This document shows, piece after piece, positions 30,622 through 42,042 of a stretch of 64,000 nt of DNA; positions within the stretch are counted from its first letter, which is position 1; each line of letters opens with the position of its first letter. The notes below the pieces were generated by a model. It saw only the letters and a program-made list of their open reading frames with translations, was not told the DNA's origin and made no database searches. Position numbers and translations under genes: made by a program. Origin of the DNA: Sporolactobacillus putidus (lineage in GTDB: Bacteria > Bacillota > Bacilli > Bacillales > Sporolactobacillaceae); the NCBI RefSeq assembly GCF_014647035.1, contig NZ_BMOK01000002.1, positions 124,001 through 188,000 on the forward strand. The letters are read 5' to 3'.

Positions 30622-31904
30622 CCTGCGGTCACTCCTTTTTCACAAACAATTCTGCCGCCGACCATGGTCAGTTCCGGCCATCCTTTGCACGTCCAGCCGT
30701 TAAACGGTGTGTTCTTCCCTTTTGACGCGAACTCATTGACGTCAATCGCTTTTTCTTTTTGCAGATCAATAACTGTTATATCCGCCTCTGCTCCTTCTCT
30801 CAAACGTCCCGCGCCGAGTTCAAATATTTCCGCCGGTTTAGCTGTCATCTTGTCAAGCAGTGTAACAAGAGACAGCCGGCCTGTTTCCACTAGATGGGTA
30901 TAGAGCAGCGGGAAAGCTGTCTCGGATCCGACAATGCCGAACGGAGCTTTTCCGATCGGCTGCGCTTTTTCAAAGGAAGCATGCGGCGCATGATCGGTGG
31001 CAATCACGTCGATCGTTCCGTCAAGAAGGCCTTCGATGAGCGCCTCGCGGTCCGCCTGTTCACGCAGAGGTGGATTCATCTTGTAATTTGTATCGATTTC
31101 CGGAATGTCGCTGTCCGAGAGAATCAGGTGATGCGGCGTGACCTCCGCAGTTACATGAATGCCCGCACGTTTTGCATCGCGGATGACACGGACCGATTCC
31201 TTGGTGCTGACGTGGCAGACGTGGTAATGAACGCCGGCGGCTTCGGCAAGCAGAACGTCTCTTGCAATCTGAACCGACTCGCACACGCTTGGTATTCCGG
31301 GAAGACGGCGCTTTCTCGCGAAGGGGCCGTCGTGTACCACACCGCCGTAGATCAGCGAGTTGTCTTCGCAATGGGCGACAATGGCCAGGTCGTTTTCCGC
31401 GGCCTTTTTCATCGCTTCAAGCATGACCCGTGCTGACTGAACGCCGACCCCGTCATCTGAGAGTGCGAACACATTCATCTTTTTGAGCGCGGCAATGTCC
31501 GTCAGCCGCTCACTGGTCAGCTCTTCCGTAATTGCCCCGTACGGAAGCACATGAACAACCGCTTCTTCCCGGATCCGTTTTTGGATGAGCTTGAGCGCCT
31601 CCGTATTATCCGGCACCGGTTTTGTGTTCGGCATGGCACAAATGGTCGTGAAACCTCCCCGCGCGGCCGCTTTCGATCCCGTTTTGATCGTCTCCTTATA
31701 TTCCAGACCCGGATCTCTGAGGTGAACGTGGACATCAATGAATCCAGGGGAGACAAGCTTATCGTCGGCATGGATCACCTGAACGTTTTCTTCCGGTTCG
31801 ATATGTTCGGCAATTTTTACTATTTTGTCTTCTTTTATCAGAATGTCTGCTTTCCGGATCGAACCGTTTAGGAACGCCTTACCATTTTTCAGCAACACGT
31901 TCAT
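30618..31904 (-). CDS. pyrC: Dihydroorotase, class I (biosynthetic)
   Basis: Cyclises carbamoyl-aspartate to dihydroorotate. The 428-residue zinc enzyme shows [38 protein letters not shown] and IATDHAPHA. Homology begins at ATG 31904 ([11 protein letters not shown]), which lies inside the end of pyrB; the longer upstream frame is not supported. It is the counterpart of the catabolic-looking enzyme at 14960-16354. Confidence 0.96.
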   Translation of the reverse strand: MNVLLKNGKAFLNGSIRKADILIKEDKIVKIAEHIEPEENVQVIHADDKLVSPGFIDVHVHLRDPGLEYKETIKTGSKAAARGGFTTICAMPNTKPVPDNTEALKLIQKRIREEAVVHVLPYGAITEELTSERLTDIAALKKMNVFALSDDGVGVQSARVMLEAMKKAAENDLAIVAHCEDNSLIYGGVVHDGPFARKRRLPGIPSVCESVQIARDVLLAEAAGVHYHVCHVSTKESVRVIRDAKRAGIHVTAEVTPHHLILSDSDIPEIDTNYKMNPPLREQADREALIEGLLDGTIDVIATDHAPHASFEKAQPIGKAPFGIVGSETAFPLLYTHLVETGRLSLVTLLDKMTAKPAEIFELGAGRLREGAEADITVIDLQKEKAIDVNEFASKGKNTPFNGWTCKGWPELTMVGGRIVCEKGVTAG

Positions 31905-32805
31905 TTTTTTTGGCCTCCTTTTCTGTATGAAGCGCCCACTCAAGACTTGCCATTCGCACGGCCACACCATTGCTTATCTGCTTAAAATAGCGCGAGCGGT
32001 CGGATTCGACCAGATCACTGTCAAGCTCCACACCTCTGTTAACCGGACCCGGATGCATGATGATGCTGCCTGGTTTCATAACGGAAGCCCGTTCGCGCGT
32101 CAGGCCGTATCGGCGGTGATAGTCTTCCGTTGTCATCCGCATCGCCTGTTCATGCCGTTCATGCTGAATTCTCAGCATGATGACGGCATCGGCGGCCCGC
32201 ACAGCCTCATCGACCGGTACATGTTCTCCGGGAAGACTGTCGTTTTTCCACTCTTCAGGACTGGAAAGAAGCACCCGGCATCCGAGTCGGGACAGCACGT
32301 CTGCATCGGAGCGGGCGACCCTGCTGTATCTGAGATCGCCGATGATGGCGACGGTCAGCCCCTTGAAGAGGAGGAATTCCTGCTGAATCGTCAACAAATC
32401 GAGTAAGGCCTGGGTCGGGTGATCTCCCGCACCGTCTCCTGCATTTAGAACAGGGATGTCTATTCCATGCATCAGTTCACGATAGTATCCTTCTCTCTGA
32501 TGGCGGATAACCACCGCCCGCGCACCGATGGCCTGCATCGTCCGAACTGTATCGTACAGCGATTCCCCTTTCTGCGTGCTGCTTGTCTTGCTGCTGAAAT
32601 TCAGGACCTGAAATCCAAGCCTTTTTTCCGCTGTTTCAAAACTGAATCGGGTTCTTGTGCTGGGTTCGAAGAAAAGATTGGCAACCAATGTCCGATTCGG
32701 GTCAAACCATCCCTGATCCTTCATCTCCAGGATTTGTTCCGCACGATTCAGAATGCCGTTAATCTCGTCGACGCTTAAGTCGTTTAAACTGAGCAGATTG
32801 GTCAT
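31879..32805 (-). CDS. pyrB: Aspartate carbamoyltransferase catalytic subunit
   Basis: Forms carbamoyl-aspartate from carbamoyl phosphate and aspartate. The 308-residue protein has [13 protein letters not shown], the [12 protein letters not shown] stretch, and [15 protein letters not shown]. It is the first enzyme gene of the operon and has its own PyrR attenuator immediately upstream; the usual pyrP is absent. Confidence 0.96.
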   Translation of the reverse strand: MTNLLSLNDLSVDEINGILNRAEQILEMKDQGWFDPNRTLVANLFFEPSTRTRFSFETAEKRLGFQVLNFSSKTSSTQKGESLYDTVRTMQAIGARAVVIRHQREGYYRELMHGIDIPVLNAGDGAGDHPTQALLDLLTIQQEFLLFKGLTVAIIGDLRYSRVARSDADVLSRLGCRVLLSSPEEWKNDSLPGEHVPVDEAVRAADAVIMLRIQHERHEQAMRMTTEDYHRRYGLTRERASVMKPGSIIMHPGPVNRGVELDSDLVESDRSRYFKQISNGVAVRMASLEWALHTEKEAKKNERVAEKW

Positions 32806-32872
32806 GTCAATATTCTCCCCATTTTTTAGTATGTGTTTTATCCACAGGCTCCTCCGGGTTTTTCATGTTAAT

Positions 32873-32969
32873 AAAAAACCTCTCTGCCGGTAAGATCCGA
32901 CAAAGAGGTTCAGGTGTAAAATGCCCGCTGTTCCGCGCTGAAGCTGCTCTTTATCAGTCTCTCCGGACT
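32873..32969 (-). promoter_or_regulatory. PyrR-controlled attenuator before pyrB
   Basis: The RNA has the PyrR box AGUCCGGAGAGACU (32956-32969; one mismatch to the known ARUCCNGNGAGGYU). It is followed by a terminator with arms AACCTCT/AGAGGTT and a T run (32873-32910). With UMP bound, PyrR would favour termination. Confidence 0.85.
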
Positions 32970-33003
32970 GTCCTTAAAAGATGCTTTAACTGACGCTATT
33001 TTT

Positions 33004-33661
<658 letters not shown>

Positions 33662-33691
33662 AATTTAAAAGGAATTCATTCAGCTGTATTT

Positions 33692-33720
33692 AGTATGACA
33701 AAATTCTACTCGATTGTCAA
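33692..33720 (-). promoter_or_regulatory. Main sigma-A promoter of the pyr operon
   Basis: Perfect -35 TTGACA (33715-33720), 17-bp spacer, -10 CATACT (33692-33697). It lies between the rluD stop and the PyrR box. Confidence 0.75.
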
Positions 33721-33748
33721 ACTAAAATGAGCCGGATCCGCACTTTGT

Positions 33749-34669
33749 TTAACTTGAAACCGACCGGCGCAGACTCTCAAGCAGCAGCCGAAAATCGGCC
33801 GGCGGTGCCGCTTTAAAAAGCATAAATTCATGCGTTGCCGGATGGGTAAAGCCGAGTTCAGCAGCATGAAGCGCCTGTCCGTTGATAGGCAGTGTCTTTC
33901 TCGGCCCGTATTTCGGATCACCCGCAAGCGGGTGTCCGATATAGGCCATGTGCACACGAATCTGATGCGTTCGGCCTGTCTCCAGACGGCATGCAACATA
34001 GGTATAGCCGGCGAAGCGTTCAAGCACCTTGAAATGCGTGACAGCCTTTTTGCCGTTGCGGGTCGTCACCGCCATCTTTTTCCGATCTTTTTCATCGCGG
34101 CCGATCGGTGCATCGATAATCCCGGACTCATCGGACAACTCGCCGTGGACAATGGCCAGATAGAGACGCCGCGTCGTCTTGTCCTTCAGCTGCTTAGCCA
34201 GCGAACGGTGGGCATCGTCCGTTTTCGCCGCCATTAGCAGACCCGAGGTGTCCTTATCGATCCGGTGCACGATACCCGGGCGCAGCACGCCGTTGATCCC
34301 TGACAGATCACGGCAATGGAACAGCAGAGCGTTCACCAGAGTGCCGGTCATATGGCCGGGCGCCGGATGAACGACCATCCCTCTTGGCTTATTGACAACA
34401 ACAACCTGATTATCTTCATAAACAATATCAAGCGGCAGATCTTCCGGCGGAACGTCAAGGGGTTCCGGATCCGGCAGAAAAATGGTAATCCTGTCTCCCT
34501 CTTTCAATCGATGATTCGCCTTCACGCTTACATCATTAATTTGAATGTGCCCTTCTTTAATCAGCTGCTGAAGACGGCTCCGCGATTCGGAAGCAAGCTG
34601 TTCGGCAGCCCATTTGTCAACTCTTTTTCCTTCATCGCTCCGAGCCGCAATTTTTTCAAGATCCGCCAT
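33749..34669 (-). CDS. rluD: RluD-family 23S rRNA pseudouridine synthase (YlyB)
   Basis: Isomerises uridines in 23S rRNA. The 306-residue protein has an N-terminal S4 RNA-binding domain (ESRSRLQQLIKEGHIQIN), the catalytic Asp in HRIDKDTSGLLM and the GRTHQIRVHMAYIGHPLAGD motif. It follows lspA by three bases, the conserved lspA-ylyB-pyrR order. Confidence 0.94.
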   Translation of the reverse strand: MADLEKIAARSDEGKRVDKWAAEQLASESRSRLQQLIKEGHIQINDVSVKANHRLKEGDRITIFLPDPEPLDVPPEDLPLDIVYEDNQVVVVNKPRGMVVHPAPGHMTGTLVNALLFHCRDLSGINGVLRPGIVHRIDKDTSGLLMAAKTDDAHRSLAKQLKDKTTRRLYLAIVHGELSDESGIIDAPIGRDEKDRKKMAVTTRNGKKAVTHFKVLERFAGYTYVACRLETGRTHQIRVHMAYIGHPLAGDPKYGPRKTLPINGQALHAAELGFTHPATHEFMLFKAAPPADFRLLLESLRRSVSS

Positions 34670-34672
34670 TGC

Positions 34673-35128
34673 TTAATTCTTCTTCCTCCCATCAACGAAA
34701 AGATAAATAACGATCAGCACCACACCGATGAAAAGTGAGGAATCGGCGATGTTGAACACCGGATAGCTGTAGTGAATGATGTAAAAGTGTATAAAATCGA
34801 CGACTTCACCCCTGAAAAGCCTATCGGAAAAATTTCCAAGCGTTCCGCCGATAATCAAAGCCAGCGCTGTGCCAAGCAGCGGCTGCTTTCTTCCCACTTT
34901 CTGCATGTAGTAAATGACGATGCCCAGAACGATAGCAGTAATGATGAAAAAAAAGACAAACTGTCCTTCCAATATGTTCCAGGCAGCCCCCGTATTGCGA
35001 AGCGAAGTCAGATAGAACACATGCGGAATAATCGGTAAATCCTCTCCGACAATCATATTATGAACAACCATCCACTTAGATAGCTGATCGAGCGCCAGAA
35101 TGATTCCTGCGAGTATGTAAAAGATCAC
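34673..35128 (-). CDS. lspA: Lipoprotein signal peptidase (signal peptidase II)
   Basis: Membrane aspartyl protease that cuts prolipoproteins before the lipidated Cys. The 151-residue protein has four hydrophobic helices, NTGAAW, and the two catalytic Asp in NFSDR and FNIADSS. Possible substrates here include the lipobox subtilase at 7082-8239. Confidence 0.95.
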   Translation of the reverse strand: MIFYILAGIILALDQLSKWMVVHNMIVGEDLPIIPHVFYLTSLRNTGAAWNILEGQFVFFFIITAIVLGIVIYYMQKVGRKQPLLGTALALIIGGTLGNFSDRLFRGEVVDFIHFYIIHYSYPVFNIADSSLFIGVVLIVIYLFVDGRKKN

Positions 35129-35325
35129 TTAAATTCCTCCAAGCTTTTTTCTCTCTTTAGGAAAAAAACGATTTTGGTCCTTTCTGCATTTTAGCATACT
35201 TGGCCTTGACCCGGCATCCCTTTCGCTGATAAAACTTGTGGCGATCCGGCCGATATGAACAGGGGCGCACGATTTCAATACGGATTATGTATTATTGCGG
35301 CGGACGATACTGTCCGCCGCCGCTT

Positions 35326-36006
35326 TTACCGTTCGATGGGATCAATTTCGTCGATCCCGTCCATCCAATGATCATAATGCTGATTTCTTAAAAATCGGAC
35401 TTTCTCGTCACCCGAATACCCTTCAATACCCGTAGCTGCTATCGCTTCCACATCTTCGACGAAACCGATCCCTTCTTCGTCGTCACTGAAAGGTGTATCT
35501 TCGTAAATCATCTTCTGATCGTTGTACCTTGAGACCAGATCAAAGGCGTTCTGTTCATCAAATCCGCTGTGATCATCAGCAGTGAACCCCGTTCGTCCGG
35601 AATCGGCGATCACCGATTCTTCTACCGGACGTTCCTTCCGGCTGTGTTTCGGCGGCGCATTCTCAACCGCGGTTCTTGCTGTGGGGAGGGCTTTCAAGCG
35701 TGCAAGCGGAATTTTACCCCCCGTTTTTTCATCAATGCCATACGTGCCCTTTTCCATTTTTTCCAGTGCGTCATTAATGTCGTTCCATTCATCCCGCAAA
35801 CGTTTGCTAAAAGCCAGATCTTTTTCCCGTTCATAAAGCTGTGTCGCGGATTCCGCCGGATGGTTGTCATAAGCAGAAAGCTCTCCCGACGCTATATCGG
35901 AAACCGAGCCTAACTCTTTGGCGGTCTCCATGTCGTTCTTCATTTTCTTCTCAATCATCTCTTTGCGTTTGAGCAGCTGCTTTTTTATCCCTTGATAGCC
36001 AAACAA
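35326..36006 (-). CDS. ylyA: DksA/TraR-type protein of the YlyA/YteA family
   Basis: A 226-residue acidic protein with a coiled-coil N-terminus (KKQLLKRKEMIEKKMKND, then SGELSAYDNHPAESATQLYEREKDLA) and the MEKGTYGIDEKTGGKIPLARLKALPTA segment typical of DksA/TraR relatives; the zinc-finger cysteines are missing. B. subtilis YlyA, in the same position between ileS and lspA, binds RNA polymerase and affects sigma-G genes. Assignment to ylyA rather than yteA rests on position. A GC-rich hairpin follows at 35299-35323. Confidence 0.75.
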   Translation of the reverse strand: MFGYQGIKKQLLKRKEMIEKKMKNDMETAKELGSVSDIASGELSAYDNHPAESATQLYEREKDLAFSKRLRDEWNDINDALEKMEKGTYGIDEKTGGKIPLARLKALPTARTAVENAPPKHSRKERPVEESVIADSGRTGFTADDHSGFDEQNAFDLVSRYNDQKMIYEDTPFSDDEEGIGFVEDVEAIAATGIEGYSGDEKVRFLRNQHYDHWMDGIDEIDPIER

Positions 36007-36007
36007 A

Positions 36008-36055
36008 TAAAAACCCCCTTTATTCCGTGCACATACTTAGTGTGGAATAAAGGGA
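36008..36055 (-). terminator. Terminator of ileS
   Basis: Perfect 11-bp arms CCCTTTATTCC/GGAATAAAGGG, 17-base loop, then GGTTTTTATTT on the minus strand. Confidence 0.85.
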
Positions 36056-36125
36056 GCATTTTCAGACGGCGAAATAATTACGCCTTAAGGAAAAATTTTT
36101 CTTTTGCAGCGGGCCATTCGGTCAG

Positions 36126-38903
36126 TTAGTTGTCCAGGCTGACACCCGCGTAATCATGTTTAACCGTTTCACAGCACGTAGCGCACAAAGTCGGATGTTC
36201 GGGATCCTGTCCAACCGTCGGCAGGATTGCCCAGCAGCGTTCGCATTTTTCTCCTTCAGCACGGCTGACATTTACAGCTTCCAATGCATAGCGATCCGCT
36301 GATTCAGGGACAGAATTCTGTCCTTCAAAGCAGTCAACATGGGAGACAATGAACAGTTTATCCAGTGCAGGCTGTTCTTTCAACCATTTCATGTCCTCAG
36401 GCAGGTACAACGCAACCGACGCTTCAAGCGATTTGCCGATCAGCTTGGCATCCCGGGCCTTCTCCAGCGATTTCAGCACGTCGACACGAACCGCAAGAAT
36501 CTTTTCCCATTTCTTCTCAAGCGCTTCTGCGTTTCGAACTTCATCCTTTTCAGGCATGTCGGTCAGCTGAACGTAGTCGGAAACCTGCGCCGCGCCCGGG
36601 ATGAACTGCCAGATTTCTTCGGCCGTATGAGGGATGATCGGCGAGAGCAATTTAGTAATGGCAACCGCCGTTTTATAAAGCACCGTCTGAGCCGACCGAC
36701 GTGCAAGACCGGCTTTTGGCTGGACATAAAGCGCGTCTTTCACGATGTCCATGTAAAAGGCGCTCAGATCCGTCGTACAGTAATTTTGCAGCGCCTTATA
36801 GACATTGAGGAACTGGTAATCGTTGTAACCTTTCAGGCACGTGTCGACCAATTCGTTGAGCTTGACGAGCATGAATTGTTCCAGTTCCGGCATATCCTCA
36901 ATAGCAACTGCATTTTTCGGATCAAAATCACTCAGATTGCCAAGCATGAAACGGACCGTATTGCGGATTTTACGGTAAACTTCCGCCACTTGTGCAAGGA
37001 TGTCATTAGAGACCCTGGCGTCCGCCTGATAGTCGACGGAAGTGACCCAGAGCCGGATAATGTCGGCACCGAACTGTTTCATCACTTTCATCGGGTCAAT
37101 GACATTACCGACGGACTTGCTCATTTTCAAGCCCTGGCCGTCGAGTGTGAATCCATGGCTGAGCACTTGCTTGTACGGCGCATGTCCCGTGACCGCAACC
37201 GCTGTTGCCAGTGAGGAATTGAACCAGCCGCGATATTGGTCGGAACCTTCAAGATACATATCCGCGGGCCGGCGCAGCTCCGGGCGGGTCGTCAGCACCC
37301 CTTGATGAGTCGAGCCGGAATCAAACCAGACATCCATAATGTCCGTCTCTTTTTTGAACGTTCCATTCGGGCTGTGCTCAGAAGCAAAACCTTCGGGAAG
37401 CAAATCTTTCGCATCCCACTGGAACCAGATGTTCGATCCATGTTTGCGGAACAATTCAGCAACGTGATGGATCGTTTCATCGGTGATGATCGGCTCGCCG
37501 TCTTCACCGTAAAAAACCGGAATCGGGACGCCCCAGGCACGCTGGCGTGAAATGCACCAGTCTTCGCGATCCTTAATCATGTTCGTCATTCGGACGTCGC
37601 CCCAAGAAGGAATCCACCTGACTTCATGAATCGCTTTTAAAATATCTTCACGAAACGCCTTGATTGAAGCAAACCACTGCTTCGTCGCCCGCCAGATGAC
37701 CGGTTTTTTCGTACGCCAATCATGCGGATACGAGTGGGTAAAGGTTCCGGATTTCAACAGCGCGTGAACTTCCTTCAGTTTCTCGATGACCGGTTCATTA
37801 GTCTTTTCATAGAACAGGCCTTCAAAACCCGGTGCTTCGTCCGTCATACAGCCGCGATCATCCACAGGGCAAAGAATCTCGAGACCATATTTTTTGCCAA
37901 CGTTAAAGTCATCTTCGCCAAAACCCGGCGCTGTGTGGACACAGCCGGTTCCGGCATCAAGTGTCACGTGATCGCCTAAAATCAGTAACGAATCGCGGTC
38001 ATAAAACGGATGGCGGCAGACCACACCTTCGAGCGCTTTTCCGTTAAAAGTCCGAAGCACTTCAGGATTCTCCCACTCCAGCGACTTGGTGAGCGTTTCA
38101 ACCAGATCCGATGCCACGACAAATTTCCTTTTCCCCGCCTGAACAACGCTGTAGTCGAATTTCGGATTGACCGCAATGGCGAGGTTCGCCGGCATCGTCC
38201 ATGGCGTGGTTGTCCAGATCACCACTTCTTCGTCTTTTTTCAGAACATCCTTGCCGTCAGTGACATGAAAAGCGACATAGATTGAATAAGATTTAACATC
38301 CTTATATTCAATCTCGGCTTCGGCAAGTGCGGATTCCGAGGATGGAGACCAATAAACGGTTTTTTTATCTTTATAGATATACCCGTTTTTCGCCATGGCG
38401 CCAAAGACTTCGATCTGTTCCGCTTCAAATTCCTTTTCAAGTGTCAGGTAAGGATGATCCCAGTCGCCGCGAACGCCAAGGCGTTTAAACTGCTTCTTCT
38501 GGTGTTCAACCTGACCGAGCGCATATTCTTTGCATTTCTCGCGCAGTTCGGCAACGGACATTTTTTTGCGGTCGATTCCCTGTTTGGCCAGCTGCTGTTC
38601 GATCGGAAGCCCGTGCGTATCCCATCCGGGAACATAAGGGGTCTGGTAACCGGACATGGATTTAAACCGATTAATGATATCTTTCAACACCTTATTCTCG
38701 GCATGCCCGATATGAATATTCCCGTTGGCGTATGGGGGCCCGTCGTGCAGAATAAACTTCGGTTTACCCTCGTTGCGCTTTAAAGATTGCTCGTAGACGT
38801 GATCGTCATCCCACTTTTGCTGCATCACCGGCTCATTGTTCGGCAGATTGCCGCGCATTTTAAAAGCCGTCTTTGGCATCAGCAAGGTTTTTTTATAATC
38901 CAA
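36126..38903 (-). CDS. ileS: Isoleucyl-tRNA synthetase
   Basis: Charges tRNA-Ile. The 925-residue class I synthetase has the HIGH-type motif [10 protein letters not shown], a CP1 editing domain ([22 protein letters not shown]), the KMSKS loop in [10 protein letters not shown] and a C-terminal zinc finger CERCWAILP ... CATCC. It is preceded by a T-box leader, a sign of control by uncharged tRNA-Ile. Confidence 0.97.
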   Translation of the reverse strand: MDYKKTLLMPKTAFKMRGNLPNNEPVMQQKWDDDHVYEQSLKRNEGKPKFILHDGPPYANGNIHIGHAENKVLKDIINRFKSMSGYQTPYVPGWDTHGLPIEQQLAKQGIDRKKMSVAELREKCKEYALGQVEHQKKQFKRLGVRGDWDHPYLTLEKEFEAEQIEVFGAMAKNGYIYKDKKTVYWSPSSESALAEAEIEYKDVKSYSIYVAFHVTDGKDVLKKDEEVVIWTTTPWTMPANLAIAVNPKFDYSVVQAGKRKFVVASDLVETLTKSLEWENPEVLRTFNGKALEGVVCRHPFYDRDSLLILGDHVTLDAGTGCVHTAPGFGEDDFNVGKKYGLEILCPVDDRGCMTDEAPGFEGLFYEKTNEPVIEKLKEVHALLKSGTFTHSYPHDWRTKKPVIWRATKQWFASIKAFREDILKAIHEVRWIPSWGDVRMTNMIKDREDWCISRQRAWGVPIPVFYGEDGEPIITDETIHHVAELFRKHGSNIWFQWDAKDLLPEGFASEHSPNGTFKKETDIMDVWFDSGSTHQGVLTTRPELRRPADMYLEGSDQYRGWFNSSLATAVAVTGHAPYKQVLSHGFTLDGQGLKMSKSVGNVIDPMKVMKQFGADIIRLWVTSVDYQADARVSNDILAQVAEVYRKIRNTVRFMLGNLSDFDPKNAVAIEDMPELEQFMLVKLNELVDTCLKGYNDYQFLNVYKALQNYCTTDLSAFYMDIVKDALYVQPKAGLARRSAQTVLYKTAVAITKLLSPIIPHTAEEIWQFIPGAAQVSDYVQLTDMPEKDEVRNAEALEKKWEKILAVRVDVLKSLEKARDAKLIGKSLEASVALYLPEDMKWLKEQPALDKLFIVSHVDCFEGQNSVPESADRYALEAVNVSRAEGEKCERCWAILPTVGQDPEHPTLCATCCETVKHDYAGVSLDN

Positions 38904-38951
38904 TGTTATTACGCCTCCATCTTTCTAGAAAGTAAGTCGCAAAATTTTGTA

Positions 38952-39211
38952 TCAAAAAAGCCCCTCCATCCCAAAGGGACGGAAGGACCGCGGTACCACC
39001 CTAATGACAGAAAGAATCGCTCTGTTTCTGCCGCTTGAATCATTCTTAACGCGAATGAAGCGTCTTCCCTACTCGGACGGGGCTGCCCCGCCCATTCAGG
39101 CCCGAACTCAGGAGTGATTTTCTTCAGCACTGGAAACACCGGGCTCACACCGTTTCCCGGCTCGCTTGGTTTCGCCGCACTGCGTACTCTCTCCGTCATC
39201 GCTTGCTCAAT
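38952..39211 (-). promoter_or_regulatory. T-box riboswitch leader of ileS
   Basis: The hallmark AGGGTGGTACCGCGG lies at 38988-39002, followed by a terminator (CCTTCCGTCCC/GGGATGGAGGGG and a T run, 38955-38985). Stem I has the GAGAGTA motif near its base. The candidate specifier codon ATC (Ile) is at 39116-39118, in the context GAAAATCACTCC, matching the ileS gene downstream. Confidence 0.93.
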
Positions 39212-39241
39212 AAAATTATTTTCAAAAAACTTGGTAAAACC

Positions 39242-39270
39242 AGTATATGCATTTGCCGCACTGGCGTCAA
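39242..39270 (-). promoter_or_regulatory. Sigma-A promoter of ileS
   Basis: -35 TTGACG (39265-39270), 17-bp spacer, -10 TATACT (39242-39247), about 30 bases before the T-box stem I. It overlaps the end of divIVA. Confidence 0.75.
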
Positions 39271-39788
39271 GCTTGCGTCTTTATGACACCATTGTCCTGA
39301 TCTGCCGTTTCGGACTCATGATCCGGACTCGCAGCAAGATTCTTCCAATCCTCACTCTTCAGGAGTTCGAGCTGCGCCTCAATCAGCATCTGAAAACGCG
39401 TGCGGTACACATTAGCCTCTTTTTTAAGTTCTTCAATATTGATCGTCACTTTTCTTGATTTCTCAAGTGCTTCGTTGATGATCCGGTCAGCATTCTTTTT
39501 TGCCTCCATCACAATCAGCTTGGCTTCCTTTTTGGCGTTTTGTTTCACTTCTTCAGCCGTTTCCTGTGCGACCAGAATGCTCTTATTCAGTGTTGTTTCA
39601 ATGTTTGAAAAATGGCTGAGCTTTTCCTCTGAACTTTTAACCTTCTGCTCCAGATCCTTTTTCTCTCTGATCAGGGCTTCATAGTCCTTAATGATCTGAT
39701 CAAGGAAATCGTTGACCTCGTCTTCATCGTAACCGCGAAAACCACGAGAAAATTCCTTATTGTGAATATCCAATGGTGTCAATGGCAA
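39267..39788 (-). CDS. divIVA: Cell-division/polar scaffold protein DivIVA
   Basis: Marks curved membrane at septa and poles, recruiting MinJ and, at sporulation, chromosome-anchoring proteins. The 173-residue protein has the membrane-binding MPLTPLDIHNKEFSRGFRG start, DEVNDFLDQII, and two long coiled coils (residues about 30-75 and 75-150). It follows ylmH, the standard order. Confidence 0.94.
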   Translation of the reverse strand: MPLTPLDIHNKEFSRGFRGYDEDEVNDFLDQIIKDYEALIREKKDLEQKVKSSEEKLSHFSNIETTLNKSILVAQETAEEVKQNAKKEAKLIVMEAKKNADRIINEALEKSRKVTINIEELKKEANVYRTRFQMLIEAQLELLKSEDWKNLAASPDHESETADQDNGVIKTQA

Positions 39789-39833
39789 TCCGGTTCACCC
39801 CCAAGTCAATATAGTGTCGCGTATAAAATATGC

Positions 39834-40607
39834 TTATTTCAGTTTACCATATCGCAAACGAATTTTGTTCTTTTTTGTCAAGCCATCTATTGCGATTATT
39901 TTGCTTCGTCCGTGGCCACGCAAAGACAGCGTGTCTCCGTCTTCGATATAAAAATCCCTTCGATCAGCAATTTGCCAGTTCACTTTGGCCATTCCACGCT
40001 CAACCAGTTCAGAAACTTTAGAGCGGGACAAATGATAAATTTCCGCCATCACCGCATCCAGTCTGAGGGAAGCAACCGTCCCCTCATGCTCCTGCCAGTT
40101 CTCTCCGCTATGTATCAGTGATGTCTGATCAATTTTTCGGCAGATCACCCCTGTTTTTCCGACAGACGTCAGATTCATCAGCAGAAAATTTTCAACTTCC
40201 CTTGCGGCAATGAACTGAATCCGCCCGTCCGAAACAATCAGATCACCCAGTTTGCTTCTGACAATGCCGGTTCCGAGCAACGCTCCGAGCAACTGAGCAT
40301 GTGATAGATCCGCAAACCGGGCAGGGTAGTCCACCTCAATGCATGACAGTTCGAAATCCTGATCCTGCACTTCGCTGTACGGCGGAAGAATCAGCGCTCT
40401 CTTACGCTCCGCCTCAGCATAGCCTCCCGACAAGGAAAGCGTGGTCTCTTGATCCCCGCCCATGACCGACCGCAGAATTTTCTGCTGGCGCGGATCGAGA
40501 AAATCGGTCAGTTTTGATACATAGTACCTGGAAACCTGATCCTTCATATCCAGGAAATGATCAATAATCGGCCGCTCTTCGCGGCGGAAATGTTCGTAAA
40601 CGGACAT
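39834..40607 (-). CDS. ylmH: S4-domain RNA-binding protein YlmH
   Basis: A 257-residue protein with the YlmH N-terminal region (YEHFRREERPIIDHFLD, FLDPRQQKI) and a C-terminal S4 domain (RLDAVMAEIYHLSRSKVSELVERGMAKVNW). B. subtilis YlmH binds stalled ribosomes and acts in quality control parallel to RqcH, whose gene is also in this window. Confidence 0.92.
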   Translation of the reverse strand: MSVYEHFRREERPIIDHFLDMKDQVSRYYVSKLTDFLDPRQQKILRSVMGGDQETTLSLSGGYAEAERKRALILPPYSEVQDQDFELSCIEVDYPARFADLSHAQLLGALLGTGIVRSKLGDLIVSDGRIQFIAAREVENFLLMNLTSVGKTGVICRKIDQTSLIHSGENWQEHEGTVASLRLDAVMAEIYHLSRSKVSELVERGMAKVNWQIADRRDFYIEDGDTLSLRGHGRSKIIAIDGLTKKNKIRLRYGKLK

Positions 40608-40613
40608 GCAGAA

Positions 40614-40889
40614 TCACCCGAATAATAAGGCAATCTGATAAATGCCTCTCGTCGCCAACTGAAGTACAAAAAATGCGATAATGGGAGAAATGTCAATAAC
40701 GCCGCCGATCGGCGGAATGATCCTCCGAAAAGGAGAAAGAAACGGTTCGCACACCCTTGCAAACAGCCGGCCGATCTGGGAATCCTGAACACTCGGCAGC
40801 CATGACATCAAAATATAGATCACTAAAATCCACGAATAAACACCAACTATCCTCGCCAGAATATCTGCAATCAAGTACAATACATTCAC
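40614..40889 (-). CDS. ylmG: YggT-family membrane protein YlmG
   Basis: A 91-residue protein with two hydrophobic helices at residues 2-28 and 65-85, separated by RVCEPFLSPFRRIIPPIGG, the YggT signature. It is linked to division gene clusters; its biochemical role is not settled. Confidence 0.9.
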   Translation of the reverse strand: MNVLYLIADILARIVGVYSWILVIYILMSWLPSVQDSQIGRLFARVCEPFLSPFRRIIPPIGGVIDISPIIAFFVLQLATRGIYQIALLFG

Positions 40890-40903
40890 CTCGCTTAATC
40901 CAG

Positions 40904-41344
40904 TCAGAAAGATTGTCCGTTATCTTGCCAGTCGTTAATGATCCCTGATATGTCGACATAATCCGGTGCAAATAGAAAAGTATCCTTCCCTATTTTTCGA
41001 ATCTGCCCGTCCAGGGCAAAAACAGTGCCGCCCATAAAATCGAGGATTCGCTGCCCCTCGCCTCTTGTCACACTCTGCAAGTTGCAGATCACCGTACGCT
41101 TGTTCTTCAGATGGCCGACCACGCCTTCAACCTCTTCAAATGACTTCGGCTCGACCAGAACAACCTTGTCCTGCTGGCGAACATTCTGAATGGCGACAAT
41201 TCTGCCTCCCTTTTCAACTGTTCGTTTGTCGGCGCCCGCAGGCACTTTAACAGCGTCCTCATTTCTAGAATAGGCGCTTTCCTCCGATGGTTCCACAGTT
41301 TCTTCGAGATCAAAAAAGCGTCTGAAAGTCGTTTTGAGCCCCAT
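40904..41344 (-). CDS. sepF: Division septum assembly protein SepF
   Basis: Membrane-tethered FtsZ partner forming rings. The 146-residue protein has an N-terminal amphipathic MGLKTTFRRFFD, an acidic linker and the C-terminal SepF core (VVLVEPKSFEEVEGVVGHL, RILDFMGGTVFALDG). ATG at 41344 is chosen because GGGAG stands eight bases upstream; a longer frame overlaps ylmE. Confidence 0.93.
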   Translation of the reverse strand: MGLKTTFRRFFDLEETVEPSEESAYSRNEDAVKVPAGADKRTVEKGGRIVAIQNVRQQDKVVLVEPKSFEEVEGVVGHLKNKRTVICNLQSVTRGEGQRILDFMGGTVFALDGQIRKIGKDTFLFAPDYVDISGIINDWQDNGQSF

Positions 41345-41349
41345 TTTCT

Positions 41350-42042
41350 TTAGCTCCCTTTCCATTCATTTCCAACAAGCGAGGTTCCTATTCTGACAAA
41401 TGTTGCTCCCTCTTCAATCGCAATTTGGAAATCATGGGACATGCCCATCGAAAGCTCCGTGCATGGTGCATAGTCGAGACAACGATTTCTGATCCGGTCG
41501 CGGCACAGGCGAAGGCCCCGGAACACAGTCCTGATCCGTTCCGTGTCTTCTGTATTCGGCGCCATCGTCATTAGGCCGACCACCTGAATATGTTCAAAGA
41601 CCCTTAGCTCATTAATAAAAGAATCCAGCTCGTCTTCCCCGATGCCGTGTTTTGATTCTTCACCCGAAAGATTCATCTCAATAAAACATTTCAATTTACC
41701 GCTTTCGATTCGCTTATTGAGTTCAGCAGCCAGTTTCAAACGGTCAAGGGCGTGAAAATAGTCGATACGGCCAACGACATCTTTCACTTTTCTTGTCTGA
41801 AGCGTTCCGATAAGATGCCAGACGATCCGGTCATCATGTATTGCGCTCTGCTTTTCGAGCAATCCTTCTTTACGGTTCTCGGCCAGATTTAACAGTCCGC
41901 ATCCGACCGCTTCCCTCACCCGTTCGATTCCGACATATTTCGTTACCGCAATCACGGTCACCTCTTCCGGACTGCGGCCCGATTTTCTGCAAGCCTCTTG
42001 AATTTTTTCATTTACTATACGAAGATTTTCCGCAACTGTCAA
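41350..42042 (-). CDS. ylmE: PLP homeostasis protein, YggS family (YlmE)
   Basis: A 230-residue TIM-barrel that binds pyridoxal phosphate and balances vitamin B6 and amino-acid pools. The PLP lysine is in VIAVTKYVG, and HLIGTLQTRKV, EMNLSGEESKHG and LSMGMSHDFQIAIEEGAT match the family. It overlaps ylmD by four bases. Confidence 0.94.
   Translation of the reverse strand: MTVAENLRIVNEKIQEACRKSGRSPEEVTVIAVTKYVGIERVREAVGCGLLNLAENRKEGLLEKQSAIHDDRIVWHLIGTLQTRKVKDVVGRIDYFHALDRLKLAAELNKRIESGKLKCFIEMNLSGEESKHGIGEDELDSFINELRVFEHIQVVGLMTMAPNTEDTERIRTVFRGLRLCRDRIRNRCLDYAPCTELSMGMSHDFQIAIEEGATFVRIGTSLVGNEWKGS

Noticed and set aside
34316..38785. Plus-strand frames of 100-290 codons opposite rluD and ileS
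   Set aside because: They are complements of strongly conserved coding sequence and show no family motifs.
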